Shown here piece by piece: positions 38,158 to 48,439 of a stretch of 64,000 nt of DNA. The position numbers were made by a program, and so were the translations under genes. The notes beneath the pieces are model-generated. The model had not been told where the DNA came from, did not search any database, and worked only from the letters and a program-made list of their open reading frames with translations. Numbering within the stretch: the stretch's first letter is position 1; every line of letters starts with the position of its first letter. Location: the NCBI RefSeq assembly GCF_002902845.1, contig NZ_PPTF01000005.1, forward strand, positions 1-64,000. Reading direction: 5' to 3'. This DNA is from Chromobacterium sinusclupearum. Lineage in GTDB: Bacteria > Pseudomonadota > Gammaproteobacteria > Burkholderiales > Chromobacteriaceae.

Positions 38158-38186
38158 CAAAAACAAAGCCGACCGCGGGTCGGCTT
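38157..38186 (-). terminator. Terminator/attenuator abutting the lpxD start
   Basis: On the minus strand a 9-bp stem (AAGCCGACC and GGTCGGCTT) with a 3-base loop is followed by TTGTTTTTG, which runs directly into the lpxD ATG. It lies 23 bases after the skp stop. Confidence 0.8.
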
Positions 38187-38208
38187 ACTCCGGTGACGGT
38201 TTAAACGA

Positions 38209-38694
38209 TTACTTGTCCAGCTCTTTGAGCACTTGCGGCGTGAGATCGAACTTGGGGTTGATGTACACCGCCTCCTGCAGGATGAGGTCGTAGTTCTCGC
38301 GCTGGGCGATCTCCTTGACCACGCGGTTGGCCCGTTCGGTCACGCCGGCGAACTCTTCGTTGCGCCGCTGGTTGTAATCTTCGGCCAGCTCGCGCGACTT
38401 GGCGCGGTAATCGCGGTCCAGGCTGGCGTATTCGCGTTCAAAACGCTTGCGATCGTCCTGAGACAGGCTATTGCCGCCGAGCTGGGACTCCAAATCCTTG
38501 GCCCGCGTTTCCATCTTTTTCAACTCTTCGCGGCGATCCGAGAACTCTTTGTCGAGCTTCTTGTAGATGGCTATGGACGCGCCAGCCTCGCGATAAATCC
38601 GCTCGACGTTGATGTAGCCGAGCTTGAAGTCGGCGGCATGCACCGGCATGGCCGCAACGCTCAACATAGCCAGCCACCATTTCCATGCTTTCAT
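38209..38694 (-). CDS. skp: Periplasmic chaperone Skp/OmpH
   Basis: A 161-residue protein with a signal peptide (MKAWKWWLAMLSVAAMPVHA). The N-terminal segment DFKLGYINVERIYREAGAS and a long charged coiled coil (residues 50-130) form the tentacles of the trimer that cradles unfolded outer-membrane proteins. It lies 21 bases downstream of bamA in the usual order. Confidence 0.95.
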   Translation of the reverse strand: MKAWKWWLAMLSVAAMPVHAADFKLGYINVERIYREAGASIAIYKKLDKEFSDRREELKKMETRAKDLESQLGGNSLSQDDRKRFEREYASLDRDYRAKSRELAEDYNQRRNEEFAGVTERANRVVKEIAQRENYDLILQEAVYINPKFDLTPQVLKELDK

Positions 38695-38715
38695 GATTGC
38701 GTCCTCGGATAGCGT

Positions 38716-41031
38716 TTAGAACGTGGTGCCCATCTGGAACTGGAAGCGCTGAATCTTGTCATTCGGCTCCTTCTTCAGCGGATTGGCAAGACTGAACTTC
38801 ATCGGGCCCATCGGCGACAGCCAGGTCAGCGCCAGGCCTGCCGAGTAACGCAAGCCATCGCTCGCCGAGCTGTAAATCCCCGCGGCGTTTTGCTGGCTGG
38901 TCAGATTGGTGTTCCATAGCGTGCCGACGTCGACGAAGGCGCTGAGGCGCACGGATTTATTATCCTTCAAGCCAGGCATCGGGAACAGGATTTCCGCATT
39001 GGCCACCGCCTTGCGGTTACCGCCCAGATAGGAATTGGCTACGGAATCATACGGACCGATACTGCTGGTATCATAGCCGCGCACCGAACCCAGGCCACCC
39101 ATGTAGAAGTTCTGGAAGAACGGCAGCACCTTGGTCTTGCCGTAACCGTCGGCATAGCCCAACTCGCCGTTCAGCATCAGCGTAAAGTCCTTGGACAGCG
39201 GGAAGTACCAGGTCTGCTGGTGCGTCAGACGGTAATATTCCAGCGAACCGCCAGGCAGACCCGCATCGGCATTGACGCGAATGGTGGCGCCGCGCGTCGG
39301 CCAAAGCGCGCTATCGCGCGTATCGCGGCTCCAGCCTACCGTGCCAAGTATGGTGTAGTTGCTGCTGCCATACTGGTTGACGAAGTCGATGTACTGCTGC
39401 GGGCTATTACTATACGTCGTGATGTCGGTCTTTTCCGCGCCCAACGTGAAGTTGATGCGGTCGTACTCGGTGATCGGCACCCCAAAGCGCACGTCAGCGC
39501 CTATCGTGCCGGTCTTGTATGCCGAGATAGAGGTCGCGTCCGGGTTGTAGACGCGGTCGTACACGTCATAACCCAGGCTGACGCCATCCGGCGTGAAGTA
39601 CGGATCGGTGAACGACAGCGAGTAATTCTTGTTGACCTTCCCGGTGGACATGCCCAAAGACATGTATTTGCCGGAGCCGAAGATATTGCTCTGCGAGATG
39701 TTGGCGCCGATCACCAGGCCTTCGCCCTGCACAAAGCCCAGGCTGCCGGAGATGCTGCCGGTGGAGCGTTCCTTCAGGCTGATGTTCATGTCCACCTGAT
39801 CCGGCGCGTCCGGCACCGCAGGCGTTTCCACGTTCACGTCTTCGAAGTAACCCAGGCCGTCCAGGCGCTCCTTGCTGCGCTTCACATCGGCAGCGTTGTA
39901 CGGGGCGCCTTCCATCTGGCGCAATTCGCGGCGAATCACTTCATCGCGGGTCTTGTTGTTGCCGGCCACATTGACGCGGCGGACATAGGTTTTGCGGCCC
40001 GGATCGACGAAGAAGGTGAAAGCCGCGGTCTGCTTGTCGTGATCGATATCCGGCAGCACGTTGACGTTGGCGAAGGCGTAACCGGCCTCGCCCAGGCGGT
40101 CGCTGATCGCCTTGACCGCTTCAGTCACTTTCTCATTATTGAAAGTGTCCCCGTTCTTGATGCTGATCAGCTTGCGCAGCTCCGGCTCCGGCACTTTCAG
40201 ATCGCCGGCCAAGCGCACGTCGGACACGGTGAACTTCTTGCCCTCATGCACATTGATGATCAAGTACATGCTCTGCTTGTCCGGGCTGATCGACACTTGC
40301 GACGAGTCGATGCCGAACTCCATATAGCCCTGATTCTGGTAGAGAGCCTTGAGCTTCTCCAGATCGCCAGTCAGTTTCTGCTTGGAATACTGGTCATCCT
40401 TGGTGATCCATGACAGCCAGCCGCCCGTGGTCAGGCTGAACTCATCAAGCAGCTTGGACTGCGAGAAAGCGTTGGCGCCGACGATGCGGATTTCCTTGAT
40501 GCGCGCGGTCACGCCCTCGTTGATGTCCAGCGTGACCGACACGCGGTTGCGCTCCAGCTTGGTGACGGACGGCGTGATCTCCACCGAATACTTGCCGCGG
40601 CTGTAATACTGGCGCTTCAATTCCTGCACCGCGCCATCCAGCAAGGCCTGGTCAAAGATCAGCGACTCGGCGAAACCATTGTCCTTCAGCGCCTTTTTCA
40701 GTTGATCCTTGCTGAATTCCTTGGCGCCGTTGATGTTGAGCTGGGTGATCACCGGGCGCTCCGCCACGGTGACGATCAAGGTGGCGCCACGGCTCTCGAC
40801 GCGCACGTCGTTGAAGAAACCGGTGTTGAACAGCGCTTTGATCGATTCCTGCGCCTTGGCATCGGTAAAGGTGTCGCCCACCTTGACCGGCAGATAGTTG
40901 AAGACCGTGCCCGGCTCGGTACGCTGCAGGCCCTCAACGCGAATATCCTTGATGACGAAAGGATCAGCGGCCATCGCAGTGGAGGCCATGGATAGGCCCA
41001 GCACGGCCGCTGAAAGTAGCTTCAATTTCAT
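38716..41031 (-). CDS. bamA: Outer-membrane assembly factor BamA
   Basis: A 771-residue Omp85 protein. A signal peptide precedes five POTRA domains (from FVIKDIRVEGLQRTEPGTVF to about residue 420). The 16-strand barrel follows, with the conserved VRGYDTSSIGP motif (the VRGF/Y box in the L6 loop) and a C-terminal aromatic end (FQFQMGTTF). It inserts beta-barrels in the outer membrane. The gene follows rseP by nine bases and precedes skp. Confidence 0.97.
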   Translation of the reverse strand: MKLKLLSAAVLGLSMASTAMAADPFVIKDIRVEGLQRTEPGTVFNYLPVKVGDTFTDAKAQESIKALFNTGFFNDVRVESRGATLIVTVAERPVITQLNINGAKEFSKDQLKKALKDNGFAESLIFDQALLDGAVQELKRQYYSRGKYSVEITPSVTKLERNRVSVTLDINEGVTARIKEIRIVGANAFSQSKLLDEFSLTTGGWLSWITKDDQYSKQKLTGDLEKLKALYQNQGYMEFGIDSSQVSISPDKQSMYLIINVHEGKKFTVSDVRLAGDLKVPEPELRKLISIKNGDTFNNEKVTEAVKAISDRLGEAGYAFANVNVLPDIDHDKQTAAFTFFVDPGRKTYVRRVNVAGNNKTRDEVIRRELRQMEGAPYNAADVKRSKERLDGLGYFEDVNVETPAVPDAPDQVDMNISLKERSTGSISGSLGFVQGEGLVIGANISQSNIFGSGKYMSLGMSTGKVNKNYSLSFTDPYFTPDGVSLGYDVYDRVYNPDATSISAYKTGTIGADVRFGVPITEYDRINFTLGAEKTDITTYSNSPQQYIDFVNQYGSSNYTILGTVGWSRDTRDSALWPTRGATIRVNADAGLPGGSLEYYRLTHQQTWYFPLSKDFTLMLNGELGYADGYGKTKVLPFFQNFYMGGLGSVRGYDTSSIGPYDSVANSYLGGNRKAVANAEILFPMPGLKDNKSVRLSAFVDVGTLWNTNLTSQQNAAGIYSSASDGLRYSAGLALTWLSPMGPMKFSLANPLKKEPNDKIQRFQFQMGTTF

Positions 41032-41040
41032 AGGTACGTT

Positions 41041-42384
41041 TTAACCCCCAAATAGGCGGCTGAAATCATTCAGCATGGCAAACGCCATCAAAGACGCCAG
41101 CAATATGAAACCAATTTTTTGTCCGAGCATTTGCGCCCGTTCGCTGACGGGCTTACCTCTTACCAGCTCCGCGACATAATACATTAAGTGGCCGCCATCC
41201 AGAACCGGTATGGGCAGCAGATTGAGTATGCCGATGCTGATGCTGATCAGCGCCAGAAATTCCAGATACGGCGTCAGTCCCTCGCGCGCCGTCTGCCCCG
41301 CCACATTGGCGATGGTCAGCGGACCGGACAGGTTGTTCAAAGAAGCGTGGCCAATCAACATATTGCCCAGAAACTTCAGGCTCATCCAGGCGGTGTCGCC
41401 CGTCTTCACCGCAGCCTGCTGCAATGCGCCGAACACGCCATAATGCACCATGAAGCTCAGCTTGTCGTTCCAAGCCGCATCCGGCAACGGCGCGACGCCA
41501 ATGCGCCCCACCACTTCATCATACTGCGTCACCGCCTGCGGCCGCAGGCTCAATTGCATCGGCTTGCCGTCGCGCTCGATGCGGATTTGCAAATCCTTGC
41601 CAGGGCTATTGCGCACCTGCTGCACCCAAGCCTCCCAGCTGGATAGCGGCTGGCCGCCGACAGACAACAGCTTGTCGCCGGGCTTCAAACCAGCTTTGGC
41701 AGCCACGCCACCCGGCTCCACGACGCCCACGGCCGGCAGAAAGCGCGCAGGCGAAAACCCGGGATCGCCCTGCTGCAAGGCCTGCACCGCCTTGTCGCCA
41801 AAGCGGGCGGCATCGATACGCCGCTCCGCAGCGGCGCCGGAGGCATTCTGCACCCGCACGGGGATCACGTCGCCTGACATGGCGGCATCGACCAGGGCCA
41901 GGCGGATTTCCTGCCAGCTGGACACCGCGCGCCCAGCCACGCTGACCACCCGGTCGCCATCGCGAAACCCCGCCGCGGCCGCCGGCGTCTGCGCCACCAC
42001 GGTGCCGATCAGCGGCTTCAGCTGCGGCACGCCCTGGGCAATCACGCCCCAGTACAACAAGACGGCCAGCAGCAGATTCGCCAGCGGGCCAGCCGCCACG
42101 ATGGCGATGCGCTTGAGCACATGCTGGTTGTTGAAGGCGCGGGGCCGCTCCTCCGGATCGACATAGCCTTCGCGCTCATCCAGCATCTTGACGTAGCCGC
42201 CCAGCGGAATCGGGCAAATCACCCACTCGGTCTCACGCGGCTTGAAGCGGAACAGCGGACTGCCAAAACCGATGGAGAAACGCAATACGCGCACGCCGCA
42301 CAGCTTGGCAACCCAATAGTGGCCAAGCTCGTGAAACGTCACCAACACGCCTATCGCCAGCAGGAACGCGAATACAGTCAACAT
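41041..42384 (-). CDS. rseP: Site-2 zinc metalloprotease RseP
   Basis: A 447-residue membrane protease. The zinc motif His18-Glu19-Leu-Gly-His22 lies in the first membrane helix. Two PDZ domains follow in the periplasmic section ([18 protein letters not shown] and [20 protein letters not shown]), and the third ligand region is in [11 protein letters not shown]. It cleaves anti-sigma factors and remnant signal peptides. The start overlaps the dxr end by seven bases. Confidence 0.96.
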   Translation of the reverse strand: MLTVFAFLLAIGVLVTFHELGHYWVAKLCGVRVLRFSIGFGSPLFRFKPRETEWVICPIPLGGYVKMLDEREGYVDPEERPRAFNNQHVLKRIAIVAAGPLANLLLAVLLYWGVIAQGVPQLKPLIGTVVAQTPAAAAGFRDGDRVVSVAGRAVSSWQEIRLALVDAAMSGDVIPVRVQNASGAAAERRIDAARFGDKAVQALQQGDPGFSPARFLPAVGVVEPGGVAAKAGLKPGDKLLSVGGQPLSSWEAWVQQVRNSPGKDLQIRIERDGKPMQLSLRPQAVTQYDEVVGRIGVAPLPDAAWNDKLSFMVHYGVFGALQQAAVKTGDTAWMSLKFLGNMLIGHASLNNLSGPLTIANVAGQTAREGLTPYLEFLALISISIGILNLLPIPVLDGGHLMYYVAELVRGKPVSERAQMLGQKIGFILLASLMAFAMLNDFSRLFGG

Positions 42385-43562
42385 AAGGCCACCCTCTGCT
42401 CCGCGTAGCGCCGGGCCTCGGCATCCCGCGCCAGTAATCCGGCCAGCGAATCGCTGGCCGCAGCCGGGACGCCGGACAAGGTGTCAGCCACGATGCGCGG
42501 TATGTCAATGAAACGAATCCGCCCTTCCAGGAAGGCGGCCACCGCCACCTCATTGGCGGCGTTCAACACGGCGGGCGCGTCGCCGCCGGATTCCAGCGCA
42601 TCGAAAGCCAGCTGCAAGCACGGGAAGCGCCGCATATCCGGTTTTTCAAAGGTCAAGTCGCCCAGAGCGAAGAAATCCAGCGACTCCACGCCCGCCTCTA
42701 TGCGCTCCGGCCAGGACAGGGCGCACGCGATAGGCGTGCGCATATCGGGAGAACCCAGTTGCGCCATCACCGAACCATCCCGATATTGCACCATGGAATG
42801 GATCACGCTCTGCGGGTGCACCACTACATCGATGCGGCTTGGCGGCACATTAAACAGCCAGCGGGCCTCTATGACTTCCAGCCCCTTGTTCATCAGCGTG
42901 GCGGAGTCTACCGAAATCTTGCGTCCCATGCTCCAGTTGGGATGGCGGCAGGCGTCATCCGGAGAGACATCCAACAGCTCGGCGGCGGACTTGCCGCGAA
43001 ACGGGCCGCCAGAGGCAGTCAGGATGATCTTGCGGACGCCGGCGACATCCGGCTGGCCGGCATATCCCGCCGGCAGCGACTGGAAAATCGCGCTGTGCTC
43101 GCTATCCACCGGCAGCAAGCTCGCGCCGCTGCCATGGACCGCGTCCATGAACAGACGGCCGGCCACCACCAGCGATTCCTTGTTCGCCAGCAGGATGCGC
43201 TTGCCGGCCCGCGCCGCGGCCAGCGCCGACGGCAAGCCGGCCGCGCCGACGATGGCGGCCATCACCGCGTCGACTTCCGGCAAGACGGCCACCTGCTCCA
43301 AGGCCTGCGCGCCAAACAGCACCTCGCCCGCCAAGCCGGCATCGGCCAGGCGCAGGCGCAATTGCGCAGCGGATTCGGCATCCGCCACTACCAGATAATC
43401 GGGATGAAAACGACTTGCCTGCTCGAACAGTTTGTCGAGCTGGCGATGAGCGGTCAGCGCCACCACCCGGTAGCGCTCGGGATGACGGGCGATCACGTCC
43501 AGCGTGCTGCAGCCTACGCTGCCGGTCGCCCCCAGTACGGCAATACCCTGAGGTTTGCTCAT
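42378..43562 (-). CDS. dxr: 1-deoxy-D-xylulose 5-phosphate reductoisomerase
   Basis: A 394-residue enzyme of the methylerythritol phosphate route. The NADPH-binding loop is [13 protein letters not shown] near the N-terminus. The metal and substrate region contains [12 protein letters not shown] and [12 protein letters not shown] in the form [13 protein letters not shown], and the lid segment includes [20 protein letters not shown]. It makes MEP for isoprenoid precursors. It follows cdsA by 15 bases and leads into rseP. Confidence 0.97.
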   Translation of the reverse strand: MSKPQGIAVLGATGSVGCSTLDVIARHPERYRVVALTAHRQLDKLFEQASRFHPDYLVVADAESAAQLRLRLADAGLAGEVLFGAQALEQVAVLPEVDAVMAAIVGAAGLPSALAAARAGKRILLANKESLVVAGRLFMDAVHGSGASLLPVDSEHSAIFQSLPAGYAGQPDVAGVRKIILTASGGPFRGKSAAELLDVSPDDACRHPNWSMGRKISVDSATLMNKGLEVIEARWLFNVPPSRIDVVVHPQSVIHSMVQYRDGSVMAQLGSPDMRTPIACALSWPERIEAGVESLDFFALGDLTFEKPDMRRFPCLQLAFDALESGGDAPAVLNAANEVAVAAFLEGRIRFIDIPRIVADTLSGVPAAASDSLAGLLARDAEARRYAEQRVALC

Positions 43563-43577
43563 GTGAACCTTCCAGAA

Positions 43578-44384
43578 TTACATGCCGCCCAGCGCGCGCA
43601 GGGCGTTGCTGACCGCCAGCACGGCGATCAGACTGTCGATACGATCGTACACGCCGCCATGGCCGGGCAGTAGCGCGCTGCTGTCCTTGATGCCGGCCGA
43701 ACGCTTGAACCAGGATTCCAGCAAATCGCCGCACACGCTGACCGCGGTCAGCGGCAAAGCCAACAACAATAGCCCCCACAGCGGCAGATGAATGTCCAGC
43801 CAGCCAAAGTGATCGACCAGCGCCACATACAAGGCCACGCACGCCACGGCGCCGTAAACGCCCTCCCAGCTCTTGCCGGGACTGATCGCCGGCGCCAGCT
43901 TGCGCCGGCCAAAGGCCTTGCCGGAGAAATAGGCGGCCACATCGGCCACCCAAACCAGCCCCATCACGGCCAACAAGGCCAGCGCATCATGCCGCGTCGG
44001 CTCCGGCCGCCACTCCATGAAGGCGAACCAGGCCGGCAGCATCAGGGCCCAACCGAGCAGCCAAGCCGCTGCGCCCGACGGAATCGGCCAGCGCTTAACC
44101 AGCCAGGCCGGCACCAGGACCAGCCAGAACGCCAGCGCCAGGCCATGAACGGCGGCATGCGTGTGCCAATGGCCGAACCAGGCGATCACCGCCAGCAGCG
44201 AAGACAAGGCCAAATAGGCGGCTTGCTCAGGCAGGCGCATCTTGACCATGCGGGAGTACTCCCACAGGGCCAGAATGACGATCAACCAGGAAAAGCCGCC
44301 CCAGGCGGCCGCAGGAAACAGGAAAAGTGCCGCCAGCATCAGCGGAAGCAGCACCAGCGCAGTCAGAATACGCGTTTTGAGCAT
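43578..44384 (-). CDS. cdsA: Phosphatidate cytidylyltransferase
   Basis: A 268-residue multi-pass membrane enzyme. The family signature toward the C-terminus is SAGIKDSSALLPGHGGVYDRIDSL, seen here as KRSAGIKDSSALLPGHGG followed by DRIDS. It makes CDP-diacylglycerol, the precursor of phospholipids. The gene starts six bases after uppS and precedes dxr. Confidence 0.95.
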   Translation of the reverse strand: MLKTRILTALVLLPLMLAALFLFPAAAWGGFSWLIVILALWEYSRMVKMRLPEQAAYLALSSLLAVIAWFGHWHTHAAVHGLALAFWLVLVPAWLVKRWPIPSGAAAWLLGWALMLPAWFAFMEWRPEPTRHDALALLAVMGLVWVADVAAYFSGKAFGRRKLAPAISPGKSWEGVYGAVACVALYVALVDHFGWLDIHLPLWGLLLLALPLTAVSVCGDLLESWFKRSAGIKDSSALLPGHGGVYDRIDSLIAVLAVSNALRALGGM

Positions 44385-44390
44385 GAAAGG

Positions 44391-45146
44391 TTAGGGTCGG
44401 TCGCGGCGCAAATGTTCCGGCAGTTGCTCGCTGGTGCGACCAAAGCGCCGTTCACGCTGCCAGTAGGAAGAAACGGCCTGCTCCAGCGCCGCGCGATCGA
44501 AATCGGGCCACAGCAGATCGGTGAAGTACAGCTCGGAATACGCCAGCTGCCATAGCAGGAAGTTGCTGATGCGCTGCTCGCCGCCGGTGCGGATGAACAA
44601 ATCCGGTTCCGGCGCCCAGGACATCGTCAACTGGCGGCTCAGGGCCTCCTCGGTGATTTCAGTCGCGCCCTGCCGCAACAACTGGTTGGCAGCCTGCACG
44701 ATATCCCAGCGGCCGCCATAATCGGCGGCGATGCTGAGCACCAGGCCATCATTGCCGGCCGTTTTTTGCTCCGCGCGATCGATGCGCTCGCACAGCTCGG
44801 CGCTGAACCGCTCGCGCGAACCCAACACCTTCAGACGGATATTGTTGCCATGCAGACGCTCCACCTCATTGTCCAGCGCGCGCAGAAACAGCTCCATCAG
44901 GAAGCTGACTTCCTCTTGCGGCCGACGCCAGTTTTCAGTGGAGAACGCGAACAGCGTCAGATAGCCGACGCCCAGCTCCTTGCAGGCCTTGACGATCTCG
45001 CGGACCGCGTCCAGTCCACGCTTGTGGCCGGCCACGCGCGGCAGGAAACGCTTCTTGGCCCAACGGCCATTGCCATCCATGATGATGGCGATATGCCGGG
45101 GCGGCTCGCGCCCCTCCGGCGTATCCTTCCAGGATGCGGAAAACAA
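44391..45146 (-). CDS. uppS: Undecaprenyl diphosphate synthase
   Basis: A 251-residue cis-prenyltransferase. The catalytic Asp24 is in IAIIMDGNGRWAKKR, followed by GHKRGLDAVREIV and the C-terminal SDLFIRTGGEQRISNFLLWQ-type motif (PDLFIRTGGEQRISN). It makes the lipid carrier for cell-wall synthesis. The start is a TTG at 45146, with AAGGGG six bases upstream. No in-frame ATG precedes the conserved region, so an essential gene here uses a rare start. It follows frr by ten bases. Confidence 0.96.
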   Translation of the reverse strand: MFSASWKDTPEGREPPRHIAIIMDGNGRWAKKRFLPRVAGHKRGLDAVREIVKACKELGVGYLTLFAFSTENWRRPQEEVSFLMELFLRALDNEVERLHGNNIRLKVLGSRERFSAELCERIDRAEQKTAGNDGLVLSIAADYGGRWDIVQAANQLLRQGATEITEEALSRQLTMSWAPEPDLFIRTGGEQRISNFLLWQLAYSELYFTDLLWPDFDRAALEQAVSSYWQRERRFGRTSEQLPEHLRRDRP

Positions 45147-45156
45147 GAGCAGCCCC

Positions 45157-45714
45157 TTACACAGCCATCAGATCGGCTTCTTTGGCGGCCAGCATCTTGT
45201 CGATTTCTGCGGTGTACTTGTCGGTCAGCTTCTGGATTTCGTCCTGGCCGCGGCGCTCGTCGTCCTCGGTGATGGTCTTGTCCTTCAGCAGATTCTTGAA
45301 TTCAGTGTTGGAATCGCGGCGGATATTGCGCACGGCCACGCGCGCGCCTTCGGCCTCGCCGCGCACCACCTTGATCAGGTCCTTGCGGCGCTCCTCGGTC
45401 AGCATCGGCATCGGCACGCGGATGACTTCGCCCATGGACGCCGGGTTCAGGCCCAGATCGGAATCACGGATGGCCTTCTCGATTTTGGCCAGCATCGGCT
45501 TTTCCCACGGCTGCACGCCGATGGTGCGCGCGTCGATCAGCGTGACGTTGGCCACCTGATTCACCGGCACATCGCTGCCGTAGTAGTCAACCATGACATG
45601 ATCCAGAATACCGGTGTGGGCGCGGCCGGTACGAACCTTGGCCAAGTCGTTCTTGAACGCCTCCAGCGATTTCTGCATTTTTTGTTCGGCCGATTTCTTG
45701 ATCTCGTTAATCAT
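45157..45714 (-). CDS. frr: Ribosome recycling factor
   Basis: A 185-residue protein of usual length. Its three-helix bundle contains the signature [21 protein letters not shown], seen as [15 protein letters not shown], and the DSDLGLNPA and [13 protein letters not shown] segments. It splits the post-termination ribosome with EF-G. A strong hairpin separates it from pyrH. Confidence 0.97.
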   Translation of the reverse strand: MINEIKKSAEQKMQKSLEAFKNDLAKVRTGRAHTGILDHVMVDYYGSDVPVNQVANVTLIDARTIGVQPWEKPMLAKIEKAIRDSDLGLNPASMGEVIRVPMPMLTEERRKDLIKVVRGEAEGARVAVRNIRRDSNTEFKNLLKDKTITEDDERRGQDEIQKLTDKYTAEIDKMLAAKEADLMAV

Positions 45715-45744
45715 GTCGCACTCCCAATCGAAACTTCAAATAAC

Positions 45745-45776
45745 AAGGCGAAAACGGCCATTGCCGTTTTCGCCTT
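45745..45776 (-). terminator. Terminator/attenuator between pyrH and frr
   Basis: A perfect 14-bp stem (AAGGCGAAAACGGC and its complement) with a 4-base loop is followed on the minus strand by a weak T tract (GTTATTTG). It probably reduces transcription into frr and the downstream genes. Confidence 0.75.
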
Positions 45777-45791
45777 CAGCAATTTTCAAAC

Positions 45792-46511
45792 TCAGCAGTG
45801 TACCAGCGTGCCTTCGTCTTCGCCAAGCACGACCCGGCGCAGCGCGCCGTTCTTGAAGATGCTGAACACCTTGATATTCAGCTGCTGGTCGCGGCACAGC
45901 GCAAAGGCGGTGGCGTCCATCACTTTCAGATTACGCGAAATGGCCTCGTCGAAAGTCAGGGTCTGGTAGCGCACCGCATCCGGGTTCTTTTTCGGGTCGT
46001 CGGTATACACGCCGTCCACCTTGGTGGCCTTCAGCATGATGTCGACGTTCATTTCCATGCCGCGCAGCGCGGCGGCGGTATCGGTAGTGAAGAAGGGGTT
46101 GCCGGTGCCGGCGGCGAAGATCACGACCTTGCCCTCTTCCAAGTACTGCATGGCCTTGCCGCGCACATAAGGCTCGGCGATCTGCTGCATGGTCAGCGCG
46201 GACTGCACGCGGGCGATCAGGCCCACCTTGGTCATGGCATCCTTCAGCGCCAGCGCATTCATCACGGTGGCCATCATGCCCATGTAGTCCGCGGTGGCGC
46301 GGTCCATGCCGGCGGCCGCCGGCGCCACGCCGCGGAAGATGTTGCCGCCGCCGATGACGATGCCTACCTCTACGCCAAGCTCCACCACTTCCTTGATCTG
46401 GCCGACGATCTGCTCGATCGTGGCGCGGTTGATACCATAGCTGTCATCGCCCATCAGGGCTTCGCCGGAAAGTTTCAGCAGAATGCGTTTATAGGCAGGA
46501 ACTTGGCTCAT
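45792..46511 (-). CDS. pyrH: UMP kinase
   Basis: A 239-residue amino-acid-kinase-fold enzyme. The phosphate-binding KLSGEALMG is near the N-terminus, followed by [12 protein letters not shown] and the nucleotide-binding region around [16 protein letters not shown]. It converts UMP to UDP as a hexamer. It lies between tsf and frr, each separated by a hairpin. Confidence 0.97.
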   Translation of the reverse strand: MSQVPAYKRILLKLSGEALMGDDSYGINRATIEQIVGQIKEVVELGVEVGIVIGGGNIFRGVAPAAAGMDRATADYMGMMATVMNALALKDAMTKVGLIARVQSALTMQQIAEPYVRGKAMQYLEEGKVVIFAAGTGNPFFTTDTAAALRGMEMNVDIMLKATKVDGVYTDDPKKNPDAVRYQTLTFDEAISRNLKVMDATAFALCRDQQLNIKVFSIFKNGALRRVVLGEDEGTLVHC

Positions 46512-46550
46512 GATGTCCTCGGTGTTGGCGGTTTATGGTATTTCAGTTTG

Positions 46551-46580
46551 CAAAACGGCACCCTGCATGCAGGGTGCCGT
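46551..46580 (-). terminator. Terminator between tsf and pyrH
   Basis: A perfect palindrome (ACGGCACCCTGCATGCAGGGTGCCGT in two 13-base arms) lies 23 bases after the tsf stop and is followed on the minus strand by TTTTGC. Confidence 0.8.
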
Positions 46581-46602
46581 CGGTACAGCGGTAGCGTCAG
46601 GC

Positions 46603-47469
46603 TTACAGCTTGGCGGCGGCAGCCACTTCAGCGGCGTAATCCACTACCTTCTTCTCGATGCCTTCGCCCACCACGAACATGGCGAACGCCTTCACCGAGG
46701 CCTTTTGTTCGGCCAGCAGCTTTTCAACGGTCTGATCCGGGTTCTTGACGAAGGGCTGACCCAGCAGGGTCACTTCAGCCAGGAACTTGTTCACGCGGCC
46801 TTCCACCATCTTGGCGACGATGTCGGCCGGCTTGCCGGATTCGGCAGCCTGAGCGGTGTAGATCTTGCGCTCTTGCTCCAGGGTCTCGGCCGGAACCTGA
46901 TCCTTGGACACGCACAGCGGCTTGGAAGCGGCGATGTGCATGGCCACGTCCTTGCCCACTTGCTCGGCGCCGGCGTAGTCGACGATCACGCCGATCTTCG
47001 CGCCGTGCAGGTAGGTGGCGATCGCGCCTTCGGTCTGGTAGCGAACAAAGCGACGGATGGTCATGTTCTCGCCCAGCTTGGCGATGGCGGCCTTGCGGAT
47101 TTCCTCCACTTGCACGCCGTCCACCTCAACCGCGCCCAGCGCTTCCACATCGGCCGGATTGGCGATGGCGACAGCCTTGGCGGCGGCGGTAGCCAGGGCG
47201 ACGAAGGTCGGGTCCTTGGCCACGAAGTCGGTTTCGCAGTTCACTTCAACCAGCGCGCCCACGCCAGCTTCAACGTAGGAACCGATGATGCCTTCGGCAG
47301 CCAGGCGACCGGCCATCTTGGAGGCCTTGTTGCCGGACTTGATGCGCAGGATTTCTTCCGCCTTGGCGAAGTCGCCTTCAGCCTCAACCAGAGCCTTCTT
47401 GCATTCCATCATGCCCAGGCCGGTGGCCACGCGCAGATCCGAAACCATTTTTGCGGTGATTTCCGCCAT
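46603..47469 (-). CDS. tsf: Elongation factor Ts
   Basis: A 288-residue EF-Ts. The UBA-like N-terminal domain has [20 protein letters not shown], and the core includes [20 protein letters not shown] and [14 protein letters not shown]. It exchanges nucleotide on EF-Tu. It lies downstream of rpsB, with an attenuator in the 74-base gap. Confidence 0.97.
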   Translation of the reverse strand: MAEITAKMVSDLRVATGLGMMECKKALVEAEGDFAKAEEILRIKSGNKASKMAGRLAAEGIIGSYVEAGVGALVEVNCETDFVAKDPTFVALATAAAKAVAIANPADVEALGAVEVDGVQVEEIRKAAIAKLGENMTIRRFVRYQTEGAIATYLHGAKIGVIVDYAGAEQVGKDVAMHIAASKPLCVSKDQVPAETLEQERKIYTAQAAESGKPADIVAKMVEGRVNKFLAEVTLLGQPFVKNPDQTVEKLLAEQKASVKAFAMFVVGEGIEKKVVDYAAEVAAAAKL

Positions 47470-47511
47470 GCTTCACTCCTAATAATTTGGATTACGTAAA
47501 TGATCGGGTCC

Positions 47512-47538
47512 AAAAAAAGGGGCTTGCGCCCCTTTTGG
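47512..47538 (-). terminator. Attenuator between rpsB and tsf
   Basis: The stem AAAAGGGGC and GCCCCTTTT is followed on the minus strand by seven T residues, directly after the rpsB stop. It fits the partial terminator often present between these genes. Confidence 0.87.
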
Positions 47539-47543
47539 TCCGC

Positions 47544-48275
47544 TTACTCGGCCTGAGCCGTTTCAGCAGCAGCGACGATCTCTTGCAGAGAGTGCGCGCG
47601 ACCTTCCAGCACCGCGTCGGCGATGCCGCGAGCGTACAGACGGATGGCGCGGCTGGAGTCGTCGTTACCCGGGATCACGTAATCGATGCCGTCCGGGGAG
47701 TTGTTGGTATCAACAACGCCGATCACCGGAATGCCCAGCTTCTTGGCTTCGACGATGGTACCCTTCTGGTAGCCGGTGTCGATAACGAAGATGGCGTCCG
47801 GCAGGCCCTTCATATCCTTGATACCGCCCAGCGAGCGCTCGAGCTTTTCAACTTCGCGCTGCAGGTCCAGCAGTTCTTTCTTGTTGTAACCGGTTTCGCC
47901 GGCGGATTCCAGGATGGCGCGCTTTTCTTCAAGACGCTTGATGGACTGCTTCACGGTCTTGTAGTTGGTCAGCATGCCGCCCAGCCAGCGGTGGTCGACA
48001 AACGGCATGCCGCAACGGGCAGCTTCTTCACGTACGATCTCACGCGCTTGACGCTTGGTGCCCACGAACATCACGGTGCCCTTGTTGGCAGCCAGACGAC
48101 GCACATACTCCTGGGACTCTACGAACAGCGGCAGGGTCTTTTCCAGGTTGATGATGTGGATCTTGTTGCGGCTGCCAAAGATGTACTTAGCCATCTTCGG
48201 GTTCCAGAAGCGGGTTTGGTGGCCGAAGTGAACGCCGGCCTCAAGCATTTGACGCATGGTAACGTTGGTGGACAT
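47544..48275 (-). CDS. rpsB: 30S ribosomal protein S2
   Basis: A 243-residue S2 protein. The N-terminus [20 protein letters not shown] and the signatures [20 protein letters not shown] and [15 protein letters not shown] are diagnostic. The ATG at 48275 has AGGAGT ahead; a longer frame to 48506 would run through the leader. A promoter and a structured leader lie at 48305-48439. S2 represses its own operon in E. coli. Confidence 0.97.
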   Translation of the reverse strand: MSTNVTMRQMLEAGVHFGHQTRFWNPKMAKYIFGSRNKIHIINLEKTLPLFVESQEYVRRLAANKGTVMFVGTKRQAREIVREEAARCGMPFVDHRWLGGMLTNYKTVKQSIKRLEEKRAILESAGETGYNKKELLDLQREVEKLERSLGGIKDMKGLPDAIFVIDTGYQKGTIVEAKKLGIPVIGVVDTNNSPDGIDYVIPGNDDSSRAIRLYARGIADAVLEGRAHSLQEIVAAAETAQAE

Positions 48276-48304
48276 GCAAAAACTCCTAAAAGGGTTAAGC
48301 CTCC

Positions 48305-48362
48305 ATCCGCGCAGACAACCCGTTCTGGAAACTGGTTCCGCCGGGCACCCTTTGGCGCGGAT
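48305..48362 (-). promoter_or_regulatory. Structured 5' leader of rpsB
   Basis: The leader has an 8-bp closing stem (ATCCGCGC and GCGCGGAT) around a 42-base interior that includes a smaller GGAA/TTCC stem-loop. It ends 30 bases before the rpsB start and could be the S2 autoregulatory site. Confidence 0.55.
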
Positions 48363-48409
48363 GTGCGTAGTTTTGATTAAAATCCCAGCCGATATGGCAA
48401 GGACGCAAG

Positions 48410-48439
48410 ATTCTAGCACCGGAAAGCCTTCCGCCTCAA
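48410..48439 (-). promoter_or_regulatory. Promoter of rpsB-tsf with extended -10
   Basis: TTGAGG at 48439-48434, an 18-base spacer and TAGAAT at 48415-48410, preceded by TGC, give an extended -10 promoter. The predicted leader is about 130 bases. Confidence 0.65.
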
